The notes: generated from the sequence alone by a model not told the origin. A stretch of DNA of 64,000 bases from Marseilla massiliensis (GCF_016899955.1 NZ_JACJJL010000013.1:49158-113157); one strand, 5' to 3'; positions 24,268 to 34,371 are shown, counted from the first letter of the stretch. Translations and numbers: made by a program.

Positions 24268-25947
24268 ATGAGTAAGAAAGTTATCATTTACCAAGTCTTT
24301 ACCCGTCTGTTCGGCAATGGCGCCAGTTGTCTGCGCAAGAACGGCACAATTGATGAAAACGGTTGTGGCAAATTCAACGCCATCGGTGCTACGGAGCTTT
24401 CCGCCATGCGTGAGATGGGCATAAGTCATGTGTGGTATACAGGAGTGGTTCGCCATGCCACGCAGACCGATTACACCCGGTATGGACTGCCGGCCAACCA
24501 TCCAGCGGTTGTGAAAGGCAAGGCAGGGTCGCCATACGCCATCACCGATTATTACGATGTCGACCCCGACTTGGCCGAAAGCGTGCCCGACCGCATGGCC
24601 GAGTTTGAGGCGTTGGTACGCCGTACACACGATGCCGGGCTCAAAGTTATCATCGATTTTGTGCCAAACCACGTGGCCCGCCAATACCATTCGGTCTGCA
24701 AGCCGGCCGGGGTGGCTGATTTGGGTGAAGGCGACGATAGCTCTCTTGGCTTTACTCCTAAGAACAACTTCTACTATTGTCCCGGTTGCAAGTTCTCACC
24801 ACAGTTCAGCCTCGACGCCGAAGGGTTCGGCCCATATGTAGAGATGCCGGCCAAGGCTACCGGCAACGACCACTTTGACCCGTCGCCCGGCGTGAACGAC
24901 TGGTATGAGACGGTGAAACTGAATTACGGAGTCGACTATTACGCCGGCCGTGTGGCCCATTTCGAACCCATCCCGGACACGTGGCACAAGATGCTGGCAA
25001 TACTTCTGTTTTGGGCGGCCAAAGGAATCGACGGTTTCCGCTGCGACATGGCAGAGATGGTTCCGGCCGGTTTCTGGCATTGGGTGACAGGCCGAGTAAA
25101 GCAACAGCATCCCGGCATCGTGTTCATCGGCGAGGTTTACAATCCTGCCGAATACCGCAACTACATCTCGTCCGGCTTCGATTACCTGTATGACAAGGTG
25201 GGCATGTACGACACTCTGCGCGGCGTTACGTGCGGATATATGCCGGCATCGTCGATAACAGGGGCTTGGCAGGCAGTCGACGACATCAATGGTCACATGC
25301 TGTATTTCCTTGAAAACCATGACGAACAACGCATAGCCAGCGACTATTTCGCCGGAGACGGATGGCGCGGTGTGCCGGCCCTTGTGGTTAGTGCGCTGAT
25401 GCGCCGCAGTCCGTTCATGCTCTATGCCGGTCAGGAATACGGAGAGCGGGGTATGGACGAAGAAGGGTTCAGCGGGCGCGACGGCCGTACCACCATCTTC
25501 GACTATTGGAGTGTCGGGTCTTTGAGCCGTGCGAGCAATGGCACCCTGACCGACAACGAAAAGCAGCTCGCCGCATTTTACGCAAAGGTGTTGGGGATGG
25601 CATCGACCGAGAAGGCTGTGACAGAAGGTGAGTTTTTCGATTTGATGTACGTGAATGGGCATTCCGGCCATTTCAATCCCGACAGGCAGTACGCCTTTTT
25701 GCGCAAGTCGGCAAACCAGTTGCTGCTTGTTGTTGCCAATTTCAGCGATACAGCAGTAGAGGCAGGCGTGACAATACCTGCCCATGCGTTTGACTTCCTT
25801 GACTTTGGCGAGAAGCGTTGCATGGCCACCGACCTGCTCACCGGCCGCCGGATGTCTGTCTCGCTCGTTCGCGACGGCATCGTGACAATGCCAGTAGGGG
25901 CGTGGGGTGCTTGCGTGTTGAAGCTAAACACGTCTGCGCACAAATGA
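24268..25947 (+). CDS. GH13 alpha-amylase family glycosidase
   Basis: 559 residues from ATG 24268; the longer open frame back to 23980 runs inside fabD and is not coding. GH13 motifs in order: VIIDFVPNHV (region I), GFRCDMAEM with nucleophile D260, FIGEVYN with acid E289, and ENHDEQR with D352. No signal peptide, so a cytosolic enzyme acting on glycogen- or maltodextrin-type alpha-glucans. It begins YQVFTRLFGNG, as in the cytosolic Bacteroidales members. The 15-bp gap from the fabD terminator leaves little room for its own promoter, so read-through from fabD is possible. Confidence 0.9.
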   Translation: MSKKVIIYQVFTRLFGNGASCLRKNGTIDENGCGKFNAIGATELSAMREMGISHVWYTGVVRHATQTDYTRYGLPANHPAVVKGKAGSPYAITDYYDVDPDLAESVPDRMAEFEALVRRTHDAGLKVIIDFVPNHVARQYHSVCKPAGVADLGEGDDSSLGFTPKNNFYYCPGCKFSPQFSLDAEGFGPYVEMPAKATGNDHFDPSPGVNDWYETVKLNYGVDYYAGRVAHFEPIPDTWHKMLAILLFWAAKGIDGFRCDMAEMVPAGFWHWVTGRVKQQHPGIVFIGEVYNPAEYRNYISSGFDYLYDKVGMYDTLRGVTCGYMPASSITGAWQAVDDINGHMLYFLENHDEQRIASDYFAGDGWRGVPALVVSALMRRSPFMLYAGQEYGERGMDEEGFSGRDGRTTIFDYWSVGSLSRASNGTLTDNEKQLAAFYAKVLGMASTEKAVTEGEFFDLMYVNGHSGHFNPDRQYAFLRKSANQLLLVVANFSDTAVEAGVTIPAHAFDFLDFGEKRCMATDLLTGRRMSVSLVRDGIVTMPVGAWGACVLKLNTSAHK

Positions 25948-25974
25948 TTTTGCATAATATATTTCATGCAATTA

Positions 25975-26006
25975 TTGTTATGTTCGCATAATTTTGAGTA
26001 CCTTTG
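25975..26006 (+). promoter_or_regulatory. rnpB promoter
   Basis: ATTG at 25974-25977, 21 bp, TACCTTTG at 25999-26006. The predicted start is about 65 nt before the mature RNase P RNA, so 5' trimming is implied. Confidence 0.55.
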
Positions 26007-26078
26007 CATACGGTAATGCCACCCCAATGCAATGTCGTTGGTGCATTGCTTAGTGTGTGGCACATCTGTAACAAACAC

Positions 26079-26460
26079 AGAAAGCAGTGTCTCGGTCTGC
26101 CGCTGGCACTTCGGTGCGAGAGGAAAGTCCGGGCAGCGCAGGGCGCTCCACTTCTGAAAGTAGAAGCTATTGGTGACAGTAGGATACGGCAGAAGAAAAC
26201 AACCGCCAGCCATCGTCAGGCTGGTAAGGGTGAGAAGGTGGTGTAAGAGACCACCAGCCACCGGGTGATCGGTGGGCTGTGTCGTCTGGAGGCTGCAAGT
26301 TCATGTAAACCATCGGCTGAGGGTTGCCCGCCCGATATTTCCCGATGGAGGGTAGAATGCTTGACTTGTGTGGTGACGCACAAGCTAGATAAATGGCAGG
26401 CGCCACCGCCATGGAAGTGGCGGTGGAACAGAACCCGGCTTACAGGGGCACTGCTTTCTT
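26079..26460 (+). ncRNA. rnpB: RNase P RNA (class A)
   Basis: The P4-forming universal sequences are present: GAGGAAAGTCCGGGC near 26120-26134 and ACAGAACCCGGCTTA at 26428-26442. P1 is formed by AGAAAGCAGTG (26079-26089) and CACTGCTTTCT (26449-26459). Between them, GC-rich hairpins (CCACCGGGTGATCGGTGG; CCGCCATGGAAGTGGCGG) fit P12-P17-type stems. About 380 nt, normal for the class. It lies between the amylase and yihY genes. Confidence 0.92.
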
Positions 26461-26481
26461 TCTATACGAAGTTATTGTCAG

Positions 26482-27801
26482 GTGAAGGATAAGGTTGCGC
26501 GCATAGTCAGGTTCATGCAAGTGGGCATCTGGCGAGTGTCGAGAGACGACACGTCTCCGTTGCGTTTCCTCTTGCTGGAGGTGTTGAAGAAGCTTATGCT
26601 GGCCATACGTTTCTTCACAACAAAGCGTGTGGTCAACGAGGCGGCAGCCCTGACATATTCCACATTGCTGGCCATCGTTCCCATATTGGCTGTTGTCTTT
26701 GCCATCGCCCGTGGCTTTGGATACAACAAGTATATCGAGATGTGGTTCCGTGATGCGTTCCAGTCGCAGCCGCAGGCCGCCGACATAATAATCGGTTTCG
26801 TCAACAGCTACCTCGTACACACCAAGAGCGGCGTGTTCCTGGGCATCGGACTTGTATTCATGCTTTACACGGTATTGATGCTTATCAACAACGTTGAGAT
26901 GACGTTCAACGAGATATGGCAGGTGAAAAAGCAGCGCAGCATCTTCCGTACGTTCACCGATTACCTGGCCATGCTGTTGCTTTTCCCCATACTTATAGTC
27001 GTCACGTCGGGTCTGTCCATATTCATGGCCACGGTTGTCGACCATCTGCCCGACGTCACACTGCTCGATCCCGTCAAGCGTTTCCTCATCGATTTGCTGC
27101 CCTACGGGCTCATGTCGGCCATGTTCATAGGTCTTTATGTGTTCATGCCCAACACCCATGTCAAGGTGCGCAACGTCATTGTGCCGGGCATATTGGCCGG
27201 CGTTGCCATGCAATGGCTGCAGCTGTTCTATATCAATTCGCAGATATGGGTTTCGAGCTACAATGCAATATACGGTTCGTTTGCAGCCTTGCCGCTCTTC
27301 ATGCTGTGGGTTCAGATTTCGTGGATAATATGTCTTTTCGGGGCGGAGCTGTGTTACACAAACCAAAATCTGGAGTATTATGATTACAATACCAACACGG
27401 CCGACATCAGCCACAGGTACCGCATATTGCTCTGCGCTATGATAATGAGCTGCATCTGCAAGCGTTTTGACAAAGGCGGCAAGCCATACAATGCTTTCGA
27501 GTTGCGCGAAGAGACCAACATACCCATACGCATTGTAAACGATTTGCTGTACAAGCTGATAGAGGCCCACCTGGTGATAGGCATCTCGTCGGACGAGAAA
27601 GGCGAGCAGACACGCTACATGCCGGCGATGAACATAGAGAAATTGAGCCTGGGTGTGATGATTGACAGCCTGGAAGCCCAGGGCAAATGGAAGATAGACC
27701 TTGCCATAGGTAAGCATTACGGCAAGCTCTGGGGCAAGGCAATGGAGATGCGCCGCAAGTATTTACACGAATCGCGGGCCATCCTTCTCAAAGACTTATG
27801 A
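26482..27801 (+). CDS. YihY/BrkB family inner membrane protein
   Basis: 439 residues from GTG 26482 (SD-like AGG 5 bp before; the next ATG at 26515 would shorten the cytosolic N-terminus). Six predicted TMs with family blocks NEAAALTYSTLLAIVPILAV and GSFAALPLFMLWVQISW. The family was once mis-named RNase BN; it is a membrane protein of unsettled, possibly transport, function. A C-terminal ~130-residue soluble extension contains a winged-helix-like part (FELREETNIPIRIVNDLLYKL) seen in Bacteroidota members. It starts 21 bp after rnpB. The cupin gene follows 28 bp downstream. Confidence 0.88.
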   Translation: MKDKVARIVRFMQVGIWRVSRDDTSPLRFLLLEVLKKLMLAIRFFTTKRVVNEAAALTYSTLLAIVPILAVVFAIARGFGYNKYIEMWFRDAFQSQPQAADIIIGFVNSYLVHTKSGVFLGIGLVFMLYTVLMLINNVEMTFNEIWQVKKQRSIFRTFTDYLAMLLLFPILIVVTSGLSIFMATVVDHLPDVTLLDPVKRFLIDLLPYGLMSAMFIGLYVFMPNTHVKVRNVIVPGILAGVAMQWLQLFYINSQIWVSSYNAIYGSFAALPLFMLWVQISWIICLFGAELCYTNQNLEYYDYNTNTADISHRYRILLCAMIMSCICKRFDKGGKPYNAFELREETNIPIRIVNDLLYKLIEAHLVIGISSDEKGEQTRYMPAMNIEKLSLGVMIDSLEAQGKWKIDLAIGKHYGKLWGKAMEMRRKYLHESRAILLKDL

Positions 27802-27829
27802 CGCTATTCATTATTAAAACTATAAGAAT

Positions 27830-28162
27830 ATGATTATTGATTTCAGCAAGATTCAGGAGGAGGCGCTCTTCAATTTCAAGGGCGGCGAGGGTGAATTGGA
27901 TACCCGCAATTTCATAGATTCCAAGAACAAGGTAATGATGAGCCGCCTTAAGCCGGGTGCATCGAGCGGTTACCATACTCATGAGCAGAACAGCGAGATT
28001 GTCTATATCATAAGCGGCAAGGGCCATTTCCGCTATGATGACGGTGTTGAGTCATTCGGCCCGGGCAGTGTGCATTATTGCCCTATGGGGCATTCGCATG
28101 CAATGTTCAACGATGGCGACGCCGACGTGGTGTATTTTGCCATAGTGCCCGAGCATCATTGA
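27830..28162 (+). CDS. small cupin-domain protein
   Basis: 110 residues, a single cupin barrel. Motif 1 GYHTHEQNSEIVYIISGKG supplies the two His and the Glu of the metal site, and motif 2 PGSVHYCPMGHSHAMFN the last His. Substrate unknown; such proteins are often metal-dependent isomerases or sensors. Probably co-transcribed with yihY. Confidence 0.85.
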   Translation: MIIDFSKIQEEALFNFKGGEGELDTRNFIDSKNKVMMSRLKPGASSGYHTHEQNSEIVYIISGKGHFRYDDGVESFGPGSVHYCPMGHSHAMFNDGDADVVYFAIVPEHH

Positions 28163-28230
28163 CAACGTAATCTTGCCTCGACATTGGGCTGTGGCTTCAC
28201 CGAAATGGTGGTGCCGGCTGTCGGAACATG

Positions 28231-28285
28231 GCCAAGCCATGGTGCGGCTTTTGTGCTTGCACCGTGGCTTGGCTTTGCGTTTTTA
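28231..28285 (+). terminator. hairpin after the yihY-cupin unit
   Basis: GCCAAGCCATGGTGC (28231-28245) pairs with GCACCGTGGCTTGGC (28259-28273), one G-U, followed by TTTGCGTTTTT. Confidence 0.6.
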
Positions 28286-29095
28286 TCCCAAGCATGTTGT
28301 TATGTCCCGGCTATTTCGGTCTGTAGCAGGGCCGGTCGGCCCAAGCCGTTGTCCAAGGCATGGCTGTAGATGCCAAGGCAAAGCCGCACGCAAATTCGTG
28401 GCACGGGTATGAAAACGCTTTGGAATCACATTGAAAATAATGTCGTTTCAGGCATTTGGCGCCTGGTTGCCGATAGGGTGGTGCCAAACAAAGGCATTGC
28501 CTGGATGTGGGGTCGCGGCAAATTGCCGTCGGCGACAGCATCCCGACAGGTCAAGGTAGCGGTGAAATGCAGTATCGGAGTGTTGAAGTCACAATGTAGC
28601 TGCCCCAAGTAGGTAGTGGCGGTTAAAGCCGTTTCCAGCCTCCAAACAATGCAAGGCCGCCTTGTGGCCGACGTTGCCCGGTGCCCTCGCAATGTCCGTC
28701 ATTGTCGCGGGGTTGCGTTTATAGACAGTTGTGTGCATCTGCTCTTTCGCTTGTGGGTCTTTGTTTGTGTTGTGATATTTCCGCTTATCATCTTCCAACT
28801 GCATTGTGCGGCAATGGACAGAGTGTCAGATGGTTGTGTACTCCCCCCCGTTCCGGCTTGCAGCAAAGGCCGTTTCGTACGGCCAGACTGGTCGTTTGGG
28901 TATGCCAAACGGGCCGAGTCGTGGTGCCGAATGGCAGTAAGGGCAGCACGGAATGCTCGCAAGTAAAGATATTTCAGCATGGTGCTGCCGGTAGATTTGC
29001 CCAGGGCAAAAGCGCAACCTCAAACAATCCATCGGTCGCCTGACGTTTTGGCCGCCATACGTATCATCCACCCAATGAGCAGCCAACAGTTAATT
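28286..29095. other. gene-free region with GC-rich repeat copy
   Basis: About 800 bp with no credible ORF on either strand. At 28867-28918 lies a copy of the dispersed repeat (GGCCGTTTCGTACGGCC, TCGTTTGGGTATGCC, AAACGGGCCGA). The rest shows many short GGC/GCC words but no alignable structure that I can see. Confidence 0.55.
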
Positions 29096-29137
29096 CCCCG
29101 CCGCCATACAGCCTCAAGGGGCCTTATGGTGGCGGGG
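29096..29137 (-). terminator. probable threonine-operon terminator
   Basis: CCCCGCCGCCATA (29096-29108) pairs with TATGGTGGCGGGG (29125-29137), one mismatch; on the minus strand it is followed by AATTAACTG. It lies about 50 bp past the thrC stop. Confidence 0.55.
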
Positions 29138-29189
29138 GATTGCCGCATGGTGATAAGAAATGCAGTGTGTCTTTGGTTCTGTCGGGGTG

Positions 29190-30491
29190 TCACTCAGACA
29201 TGAGAAAGCTCTTGAATCCGCAGAAGTCTTTGCCCAACTGCACACTTTGCTTTTCGCCCTTCATAAATTCAGCCAGCCTGGCCGGGATGCCTATCTTTTG
29301 GCCAATGGCATTTTCAACCGTCTCTTTGAATTTTGCCGGGTGGGCAGTCTCCAGGAACACCCCGTTCTCATCGTCGGCCAGACCCTCGCTGAGGGCTCTG
29401 AATGCGCATGCCCCGTGCGGATCGAGAACGTAACCGAATGAGTCGTGGCAAGTCTTCATGGTCTCGCGTATGCTGTCGTCCGAATAGGTGGCCCCGCAGA
29501 TTACTGCCTTTATGGCTGCGTGGTCGTGGCCATACAGTTCCAGTATGCGTGCAAAGTTGCTTGGGTCGCCCACGTCCATGGCATTGGCAATGGTCTGAAT
29601 GCTTGGCTTGGGGGCGTAGTTGCCAGTCTGCAGATATTGGTAGAACACGTCGTTGGCGTTGTTGGCGGCAATGAACCGCTTGATGGGCAATCCCATTTCC
29701 CGCGCAAACAGCCCGGCCGTGATGTTGCCGAAGTTGCCGCTTGGCACGCATACCACAAGGTTGTCGGCCTTTCCGAGTTCCTTCATGCGCGCATAGGCGT
29801 TGAAGTAGTAGAACGCCTGCGGCAGAAACCGCGCCACGTTTATTGAGTTGGCAGATGTCAGTTTCATGTGCCTGTTGAGCTCCGTGTCCATGAAAGCGCT
29901 TTTCACCAGCGCCTGGCAGTCGTCGAAAACGCCGTCTACCTCGATGGCCGTAATGTTGTGGCCAAGGGTGGTAAACTGGCATTCCTGAATCTTGCTGACC
30001 TTGCCTTTGGGGTAAAGCACATAGACATGTATGCCCTCAACGCCCAGGAAACCGTTGGCTACGGCCGAACCGGTGTCTCCGCTCGTGGCTACAAGCACGT
30101 TGACCGTTTCGCCGTTGTCGGCCTTTGAGAAATGGCGCAGCAGGCGGGCCATGAACCGTGCGCCCACGTCCTTGAAGGCCAGAGTTGGCCCGTGGAACAG
30201 TTCGAGGCTGTAGATGCTGTCCGTCACCGGCACCACGGGGCAGTCGAACGCAAGCGTGTCTCTTACTATTCGGTGCAGTTCGCCCTGTTCAATGTCGTCG
30301 CCGAAGAATGCGTCGGCCACGGTGCAGGCAATGTCGGCAAACGTCATCTGTGCCATGTTGGTGAAAAACTCTTCGGGCAACGGCACTATGCGCTCGGGCA
30401 TATACAGTCCGCGGTCGCCGGCCAGTCCGTTGACTACAGCTTCAGCGAGCGAAGCCGTGGGTGCCTTATGGTTTGTGCTGTAATATCTCAT
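29190..30491 (-). CDS. thrC: threonine synthase
   Basis: 433 residues starting MRYYSTNHKAP at 30491; the 22 codons before it in frame look noncoding (Thr/Glu/Lys-rich run from the intergenic gap). The PLP lysine is in LAFKDVGARF. ATSGDTGSAVANG and the C-terminal part fit the longer bacterial/fungal-type threonine synthase. It converts O-phosphohomoserine to threonine. Last gene of the minus-strand operon thrA - apgM-type kinase - thrC, so all steps from aspartate kinase onward that are specific to threonine lie together. Confidence 0.95.
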   Translation of the reverse strand: MRYYSTNHKAPTASLAEAVVNGLAGDRGLYMPERIVPLPEEFFTNMAQMTFADIACTVADAFFGDDIEQGELHRIVRDTLAFDCPVVPVTDSIYSLELFHGPTLAFKDVGARFMARLLRHFSKADNGETVNVLVATSGDTGSAVANGFLGVEGIHVYVLYPKGKVSKIQECQFTTLGHNITAIEVDGVFDDCQALVKSAFMDTELNRHMKLTSANSINVARFLPQAFYYFNAYARMKELGKADNLVVCVPSGNFGNITAGLFAREMGLPIKRFIAANNANDVFYQYLQTGNYAPKPSIQTIANAMDVGDPSNFARILELYGHDHAAIKAVICGATYSDDSIRETMKTCHDSFGYVLDPHGACAFRALSEGLADDENGVFLETAHPAKFKETVENAIGQKIGIPARLAEFMKGEKQSVQLGKDFCGFKSFLMSE

Positions 30492-30565
30492 TTGTTTGTC
30501 GGTTTTATCTTTGTGTTCAGTTGCTTGTTCTGTCGGTGCCGTCGTGGTGGTTTGCACGTCCGGGC

Positions 30566-31816
30566 TTACTCAATGGCCATGAACGTTTTCATGAACTCGT
30601 CGAGGCGCAGCAGTCCGTAGGCCCCGTTTACACAGCTCAGTTCGCTGTATGTTTCCACGGCGTCGGGGCTTATTCCGTGGTGGTAGATGATGAACGGCAC
30701 CGGTTCGTCTACATGAGTGCGAATTTCTACCGGGGTGGGGTGGTCGGGCAGTATGGCCATGCACACCGGCTCTTGCCAAGCCTTCGTCTCGTTGTATATA
30801 GGTTCCACGATGCGGTGGTCAAGGTATTCTATCGTCTTCAGTTTCAGTTCGAGGTCGCCGTCGTGGCCGGCTTCGTCGCTGGCTTCGAGGTGAAGGAAAA
30901 CGAAATCGTCGGTCTTCAGGGCGTCGATGGCAGCACGGGCTTTGCCTTCATAGTTGGTGTTGGCAAGCCCCGTTGCACCGTCAACGCAGATGTTTCGCAG
31001 CCCGGCATAGTGGCCTATGCCCCTTATCAGGTCGACAGCCGATATTACAGAGCCTTTGCCCACGTTTGGAAACATTTCGCAAAGCGGTTTCATCGATGGC
31101 CTGTATCCGGGGCTCCACGGCCATATCGAGTTGGCCCTGTCGGCCCTGCCCTTGTTGAAAGGATGGCTTTCGAGCAGTTCTTGCGATTCCAATATCAGCT
31201 TGTTTATCAGTTCGGCGGTTGCCTTGGCCGTCAGCCGGCCGTCAGCGGCGGCCGCAGCGTCAGCCCCGTCGGTGTCGTAGCCCCTTTCCGGCCTCACCAT
31301 CAATTGGCGCCACTGCTCGTCGGGATGGTCGTGAGGTGGTGCGCATTCTATGTGTTTGTTGCCACCGCGGATGATGAGCAAGTGTCGGTATTGTGTGCCG
31401 GTGATGAACTTTATGCGGTCGTTGCCCAGTCGGCTGTCGAGATATTTTATCAGCGTGTCGCCTTGCTCGGTGGTCAGATGGCCCCCGTGGTGGTTTTTTA
31501 TGCGTCCGTCGGCAAGCGTGATGATGTTGCATCTCATGGCCATGTCGCCGGGTTGCATTTCATACCCAATGCTTGCGGCTTCGAGTGGGCCGCGCCCTTC
31601 GTACACCTTGTTAAGGTCGTAGCCCAGTATGGCTGAGTTTGCCACTTCGCTGCCAGGCGCAAACCCTGTGGGTATTGTCATCAGTCTGCCGGTTCGCCCC
31701 TTTCTTGCGAGCATGTCCATATACGGCGTGTCGGCGTATTGCAACGGCGTTTGGCCGCCCAGCCTTTCAACCGGGTGGTCGGCCATACCGTCTCCAAGTA
31801 TTATGATATGCTTCAT
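30566..31816 (-). CDS. ApgM-type phosphoglycerate mutase family protein, probable homoserine kinase
   Basis: 416 residues; starts KHIIILGDGMADHPVERLGG, with the metal Asp in LGDGMAD, and ends with YHHGISPDA, both typical of the archaeal-type cofactor-independent phosphoglycerate mutase (alkaline phosphatase superfamily). Lying between thrA and thrC, where thrB is expected and absent, it most likely supplies the missing homoserine kinase. Genetic work on a Bacteroides homologue has, as I recall, supported that role. Phosphoglycerate mutase is the alternative reading from homology alone. Confidence 0.85.
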   Translation of the reverse strand: MKHIIILGDGMADHPVERLGGQTPLQYADTPYMDMLARKGRTGRLMTIPTGFAPGSEVANSAILGYDLNKVYEGRGPLEAASIGYEMQPGDMAMRCNIITLADGRIKNHHGGHLTTEQGDTLIKYLDSRLGNDRIKFITGTQYRHLLIIRGGNKHIECAPPHDHPDEQWRQLMVRPERGYDTDGADAAAAADGRLTAKATAELINKLILESQELLESHPFNKGRADRANSIWPWSPGYRPSMKPLCEMFPNVGKGSVISAVDLIRGIGHYAGLRNICVDGATGLANTNYEGKARAAIDALKTDDFVFLHLEASDEAGHDGDLELKLKTIEYLDHRIVEPIYNETKAWQEPVCMAILPDHPTPVEIRTHVDEPVPFIIYHHGISPDAVETYSELSCVNGAYGLLRLDEFMKTFMAIE

Positions 31817-31864
31817 TTCTTTGTCCTGTTTGTTTTTGTTGTGTTGTCGGTTGGTTTTTGTTTG

Positions 31865-34294
31865 TCAGATGTTTGCTATCGACATGATGTTGGCAAACAC
31901 TCCGGCAGCGGTAACCCCGGCGCCGGCCCCGTAGCCTTGGATGAGCATGGGGTATTCTCGGTAGCGCTCGGTTGTGAGCATTATTATGTTGTTCGAGCCT
32001 TCGAGGTTGTAGAACGGATGGTCGCTGCCCACAGCCTCCAGCGACACGCTTGTGCGTCCGCGGTCCATCTTGGCAACAAACCGCCATCGCTTGTTGTCGG
32101 CCTCGATGGCCTTGCGCCTGCTTTCAAACCCGGCATCGAGCGAAGGCAGGTTGCGCCAGAAGTCGTCTATGCTGCCTTTGAAAAACTCGTCGGGCACGAA
32201 CAGATGCTTCTCAACGTCTTCCTGCTCAACCTTGTAGCCTGCCTCGCGGGCCAGGATGACGAGCTTTCGAACCACGTCCTTGCCGCTGAGGTCTATGCGC
32301 GGGTCGGGCTCGCTGTAGCCCTGTTCCTTGGCCCTGCGCACGGTTTCTGAAAACGGAACGTCGGCAGATATCTCGTTGAATATGAAGTTGAGCGTTCCGC
32401 TCAGCACTGCTTCAATCTTCAGTATTTTGTCGCCCGACGACCGCAGGTCGTTTATTGTGCCAATGATGGGCAGTCCGGCGCCTACATTTGTTTCAAAGAG
32501 AAACTTCACCCCACGCCTCAAGGCCGTTTCTTTCAGCTTTAAGTAGCTGTCATAGTCGCTCGACGCTGCCACTTTGTTGGCTGCCACCACCGACACGTTG
32601 TGCTCGAGAAGCGCCTGGTAAAGCCCGGCCACCTCGCCGCTGGCAGTGCAGTCTACAAATACGCTGTTGAATATGTTCATGCCGATGATGCCATTGCGCA
32701 GGTGGTCGACATTGCTCGGCTCTGCTTTCTCGAGTTGCTCGCGGTAAGAAGAGAGGTCTATGCCGTCGCGCGAGAACATTGCCCTCTTGCTGTTGGATAT
32801 TCCAACGACATTGAGCTTCAGCCTCCGCGTGCGTTTCAGTTCTTCATATTGAGAGCGAATCTGCTCGATGAGGTTGCCGCCCACAGTGCCTATGCCGCAG
32901 ATGAACAAGTTCAGCACATTGTATTCGCTGAGGAAGAAAGAGTCGTGGATGACATTGAGCGACTTGCGTAGGAAGCGCGAGTCGACCACGAAAGAGATGT
33001 TGGTCTCCGACGCGCCCTGGGCGCAGGCAATGACACTGATGCCGCTCCGGCCCAGTGTGCCGAACAACTTGCCGGCTATGCCTGGCGTGTGCTTCATGTT
33101 TTCACCCACGATGGCAATTGTTGCAAGGCCGCTTTCGGCATGCATTGGGAACATGGCTCCGGTCTGTATCTCCTTGGCAAACTCCCTGTTGAGCACGTTT
33201 ACGGCTTCGTCGGCGTCTTCGTCACGCACGCCAATCGACGTAGAGTTTTCCGAGGAGGCCTGCGAAACCATGAATACTGATATCCCGTTGTCGGCCAGGG
33301 CTGTGAATATGCGTCTGTTGACGCCAATCACTCCAACCATCGACAGGCCGGTTACGGTGATCAGCGTGGTGCCGTTGATGCTTGATATGCCCTTGATTGG
33401 CTTTTTGTCGTTGTCGACGGTGGCCTTGATGACAGTGCCCTGCGCATCGGGGTTGAACGTGTTCTTGACCATTATCGGTATGTTTTTCACGCATACCGGG
33501 TATATCGTAGGCGGGTAGATTACTTTCGCGCCGAAGTTGCACAGCTCCATAGCCTCGATGTAACTCAGTTCATTGATGGTGTAGGCGGTGTGTATCACCC
33601 TGGGGTCGGCGGTCATGAACCCGTCGACATCTGTCCATATCTCGAGCACTTCGGCATTAAGGGAGGCGGCAATGATGGCTGCCGTGTAGTCGCTTCCGCC
33701 GCGGCCGAGGTTGGTTGTCTCGCCCGAGCATTCGTCGGAACTGATGAATCCAGGCACCAGCGAGACCTTCGGAATTTCGGCAAAGGTCTCTCGCACAAGC
33801 CTTTGGGTGAGCTCGCTGTCGAGCACATGCTTGCCGTGCTTCTGTGTGGTCTTTATGAATTCGCGGGAGTCATACCATCTGGAGCCGTCAATGAGCGTGG
33901 CTACTATTTGTGAACTGAGGCGCTCGCCATAACTGACAATGGCCGCCTTGGTCTTTTCGCTGAGGTCACGTATGAGGTAAACGCCATAATATATTGAACG
34001 AAGTTGCTCAAGAAGGCCGTCTATGATGGCGAGCAGACGGTCGTGCTTGTCCTTGTCTGCAATGATGGCGTCTATCATATTGTGGTGGCGTTGCGCCATG
34101 GCTTCAATCTCGTCTACGTAACCCTCGTTGCCGTTGACAGCCATCTTCGAGGTTTCTATCAGCTTGTCGGTGATGCCGCCAAGCGCACTTACCACTACTA
34201 TCACGTCGTCGTTCTCAGCTTCGACAATGCGTTTCAGGCTGAGTATGCTTTCTTCGGAACCTACGGATGTTCCGCCGAATTTCATTACTTTCAT
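31865..34294 (-). CDS. thrA: bifunctional aspartate kinase / homoserine dehydrogenase
   Basis: 809 residues from ATG 34294 (MKVMKFGGTSVGS); the open frame runs 99 codons further up but crosses the promoter. Kinase domain about 1-290 (KFGGTSVG; DYTAA), two ACT modules about 310-450, then the homoserine dehydrogenase with FICGIGTVGGNL and a C-terminal catalytic region (SGTLNFIFNEI; GYSEPDPRIDLSGKDV). First and third steps of the aspartate-to-threonine route in one chain, feedback-controlled through ACT. The 5' leader is about 70 nt. Confidence 0.96.
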   Translation of the reverse strand: MKVMKFGGTSVGSEESILSLKRIVEAENDDVIVVVSALGGITDKLIETSKMAVNGNEGYVDEIEAMAQRHHNMIDAIIADKDKHDRLLAIIDGLLEQLRSIYYGVYLIRDLSEKTKAAIVSYGERLSSQIVATLIDGSRWYDSREFIKTTQKHGKHVLDSELTQRLVRETFAEIPKVSLVPGFISSDECSGETTNLGRGGSDYTAAIIAASLNAEVLEIWTDVDGFMTADPRVIHTAYTINELSYIEAMELCNFGAKVIYPPTIYPVCVKNIPIMVKNTFNPDAQGTVIKATVDNDKKPIKGISSINGTTLITVTGLSMVGVIGVNRRIFTALADNGISVFMVSQASSENSTSIGVRDEDADEAVNVLNREFAKEIQTGAMFPMHAESGLATIAIVGENMKHTPGIAGKLFGTLGRSGISVIACAQGASETNISFVVDSRFLRKSLNVIHDSFFLSEYNVLNLFICGIGTVGGNLIEQIRSQYEELKRTRRLKLNVVGISNSKRAMFSRDGIDLSSYREQLEKAEPSNVDHLRNGIIGMNIFNSVFVDCTASGEVAGLYQALLEHNVSVVAANKVAASSDYDSYLKLKETALRRGVKFLFETNVGAGLPIIGTINDLRSSGDKILKIEAVLSGTLNFIFNEISADVPFSETVRRAKEQGYSEPDPRIDLSGKDVVRKLVILAREAGYKVEQEDVEKHLFVPDEFFKGSIDDFWRNLPSLDAGFESRRKAIEADNKRWRFVAKMDRGRTSVSLEAVGSDHPFYNLEGSNNIIMLTTERYREYPMLIQGYGAGAGVTAAGVFANIMSIANI

Positions 34295-34371
34295 CTTCTT
34301 GGTGCTTGTTTTTGTTCTGTAATCTCCCTCAGCAAACGGGACTCTGTTTTCTCCTTTTATAATAATCTGTG

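Noticed and set aside
26004..26412. ORFs over rnpB
   Set aside because: The sequence is RNase P RNA with both universal blocks.
26482..27801. RNase BN function for the YihY protein
   Set aside because: Old naming error; RNase BN is a different protein family and no nuclease motif is visible.
28163..29189. several 60-120-residue ORFs downstream of the cupin
   Set aside because: Overlapping in all frames, Cys/Arg/Trp-rich, no start context; noncoding repeat DNA.
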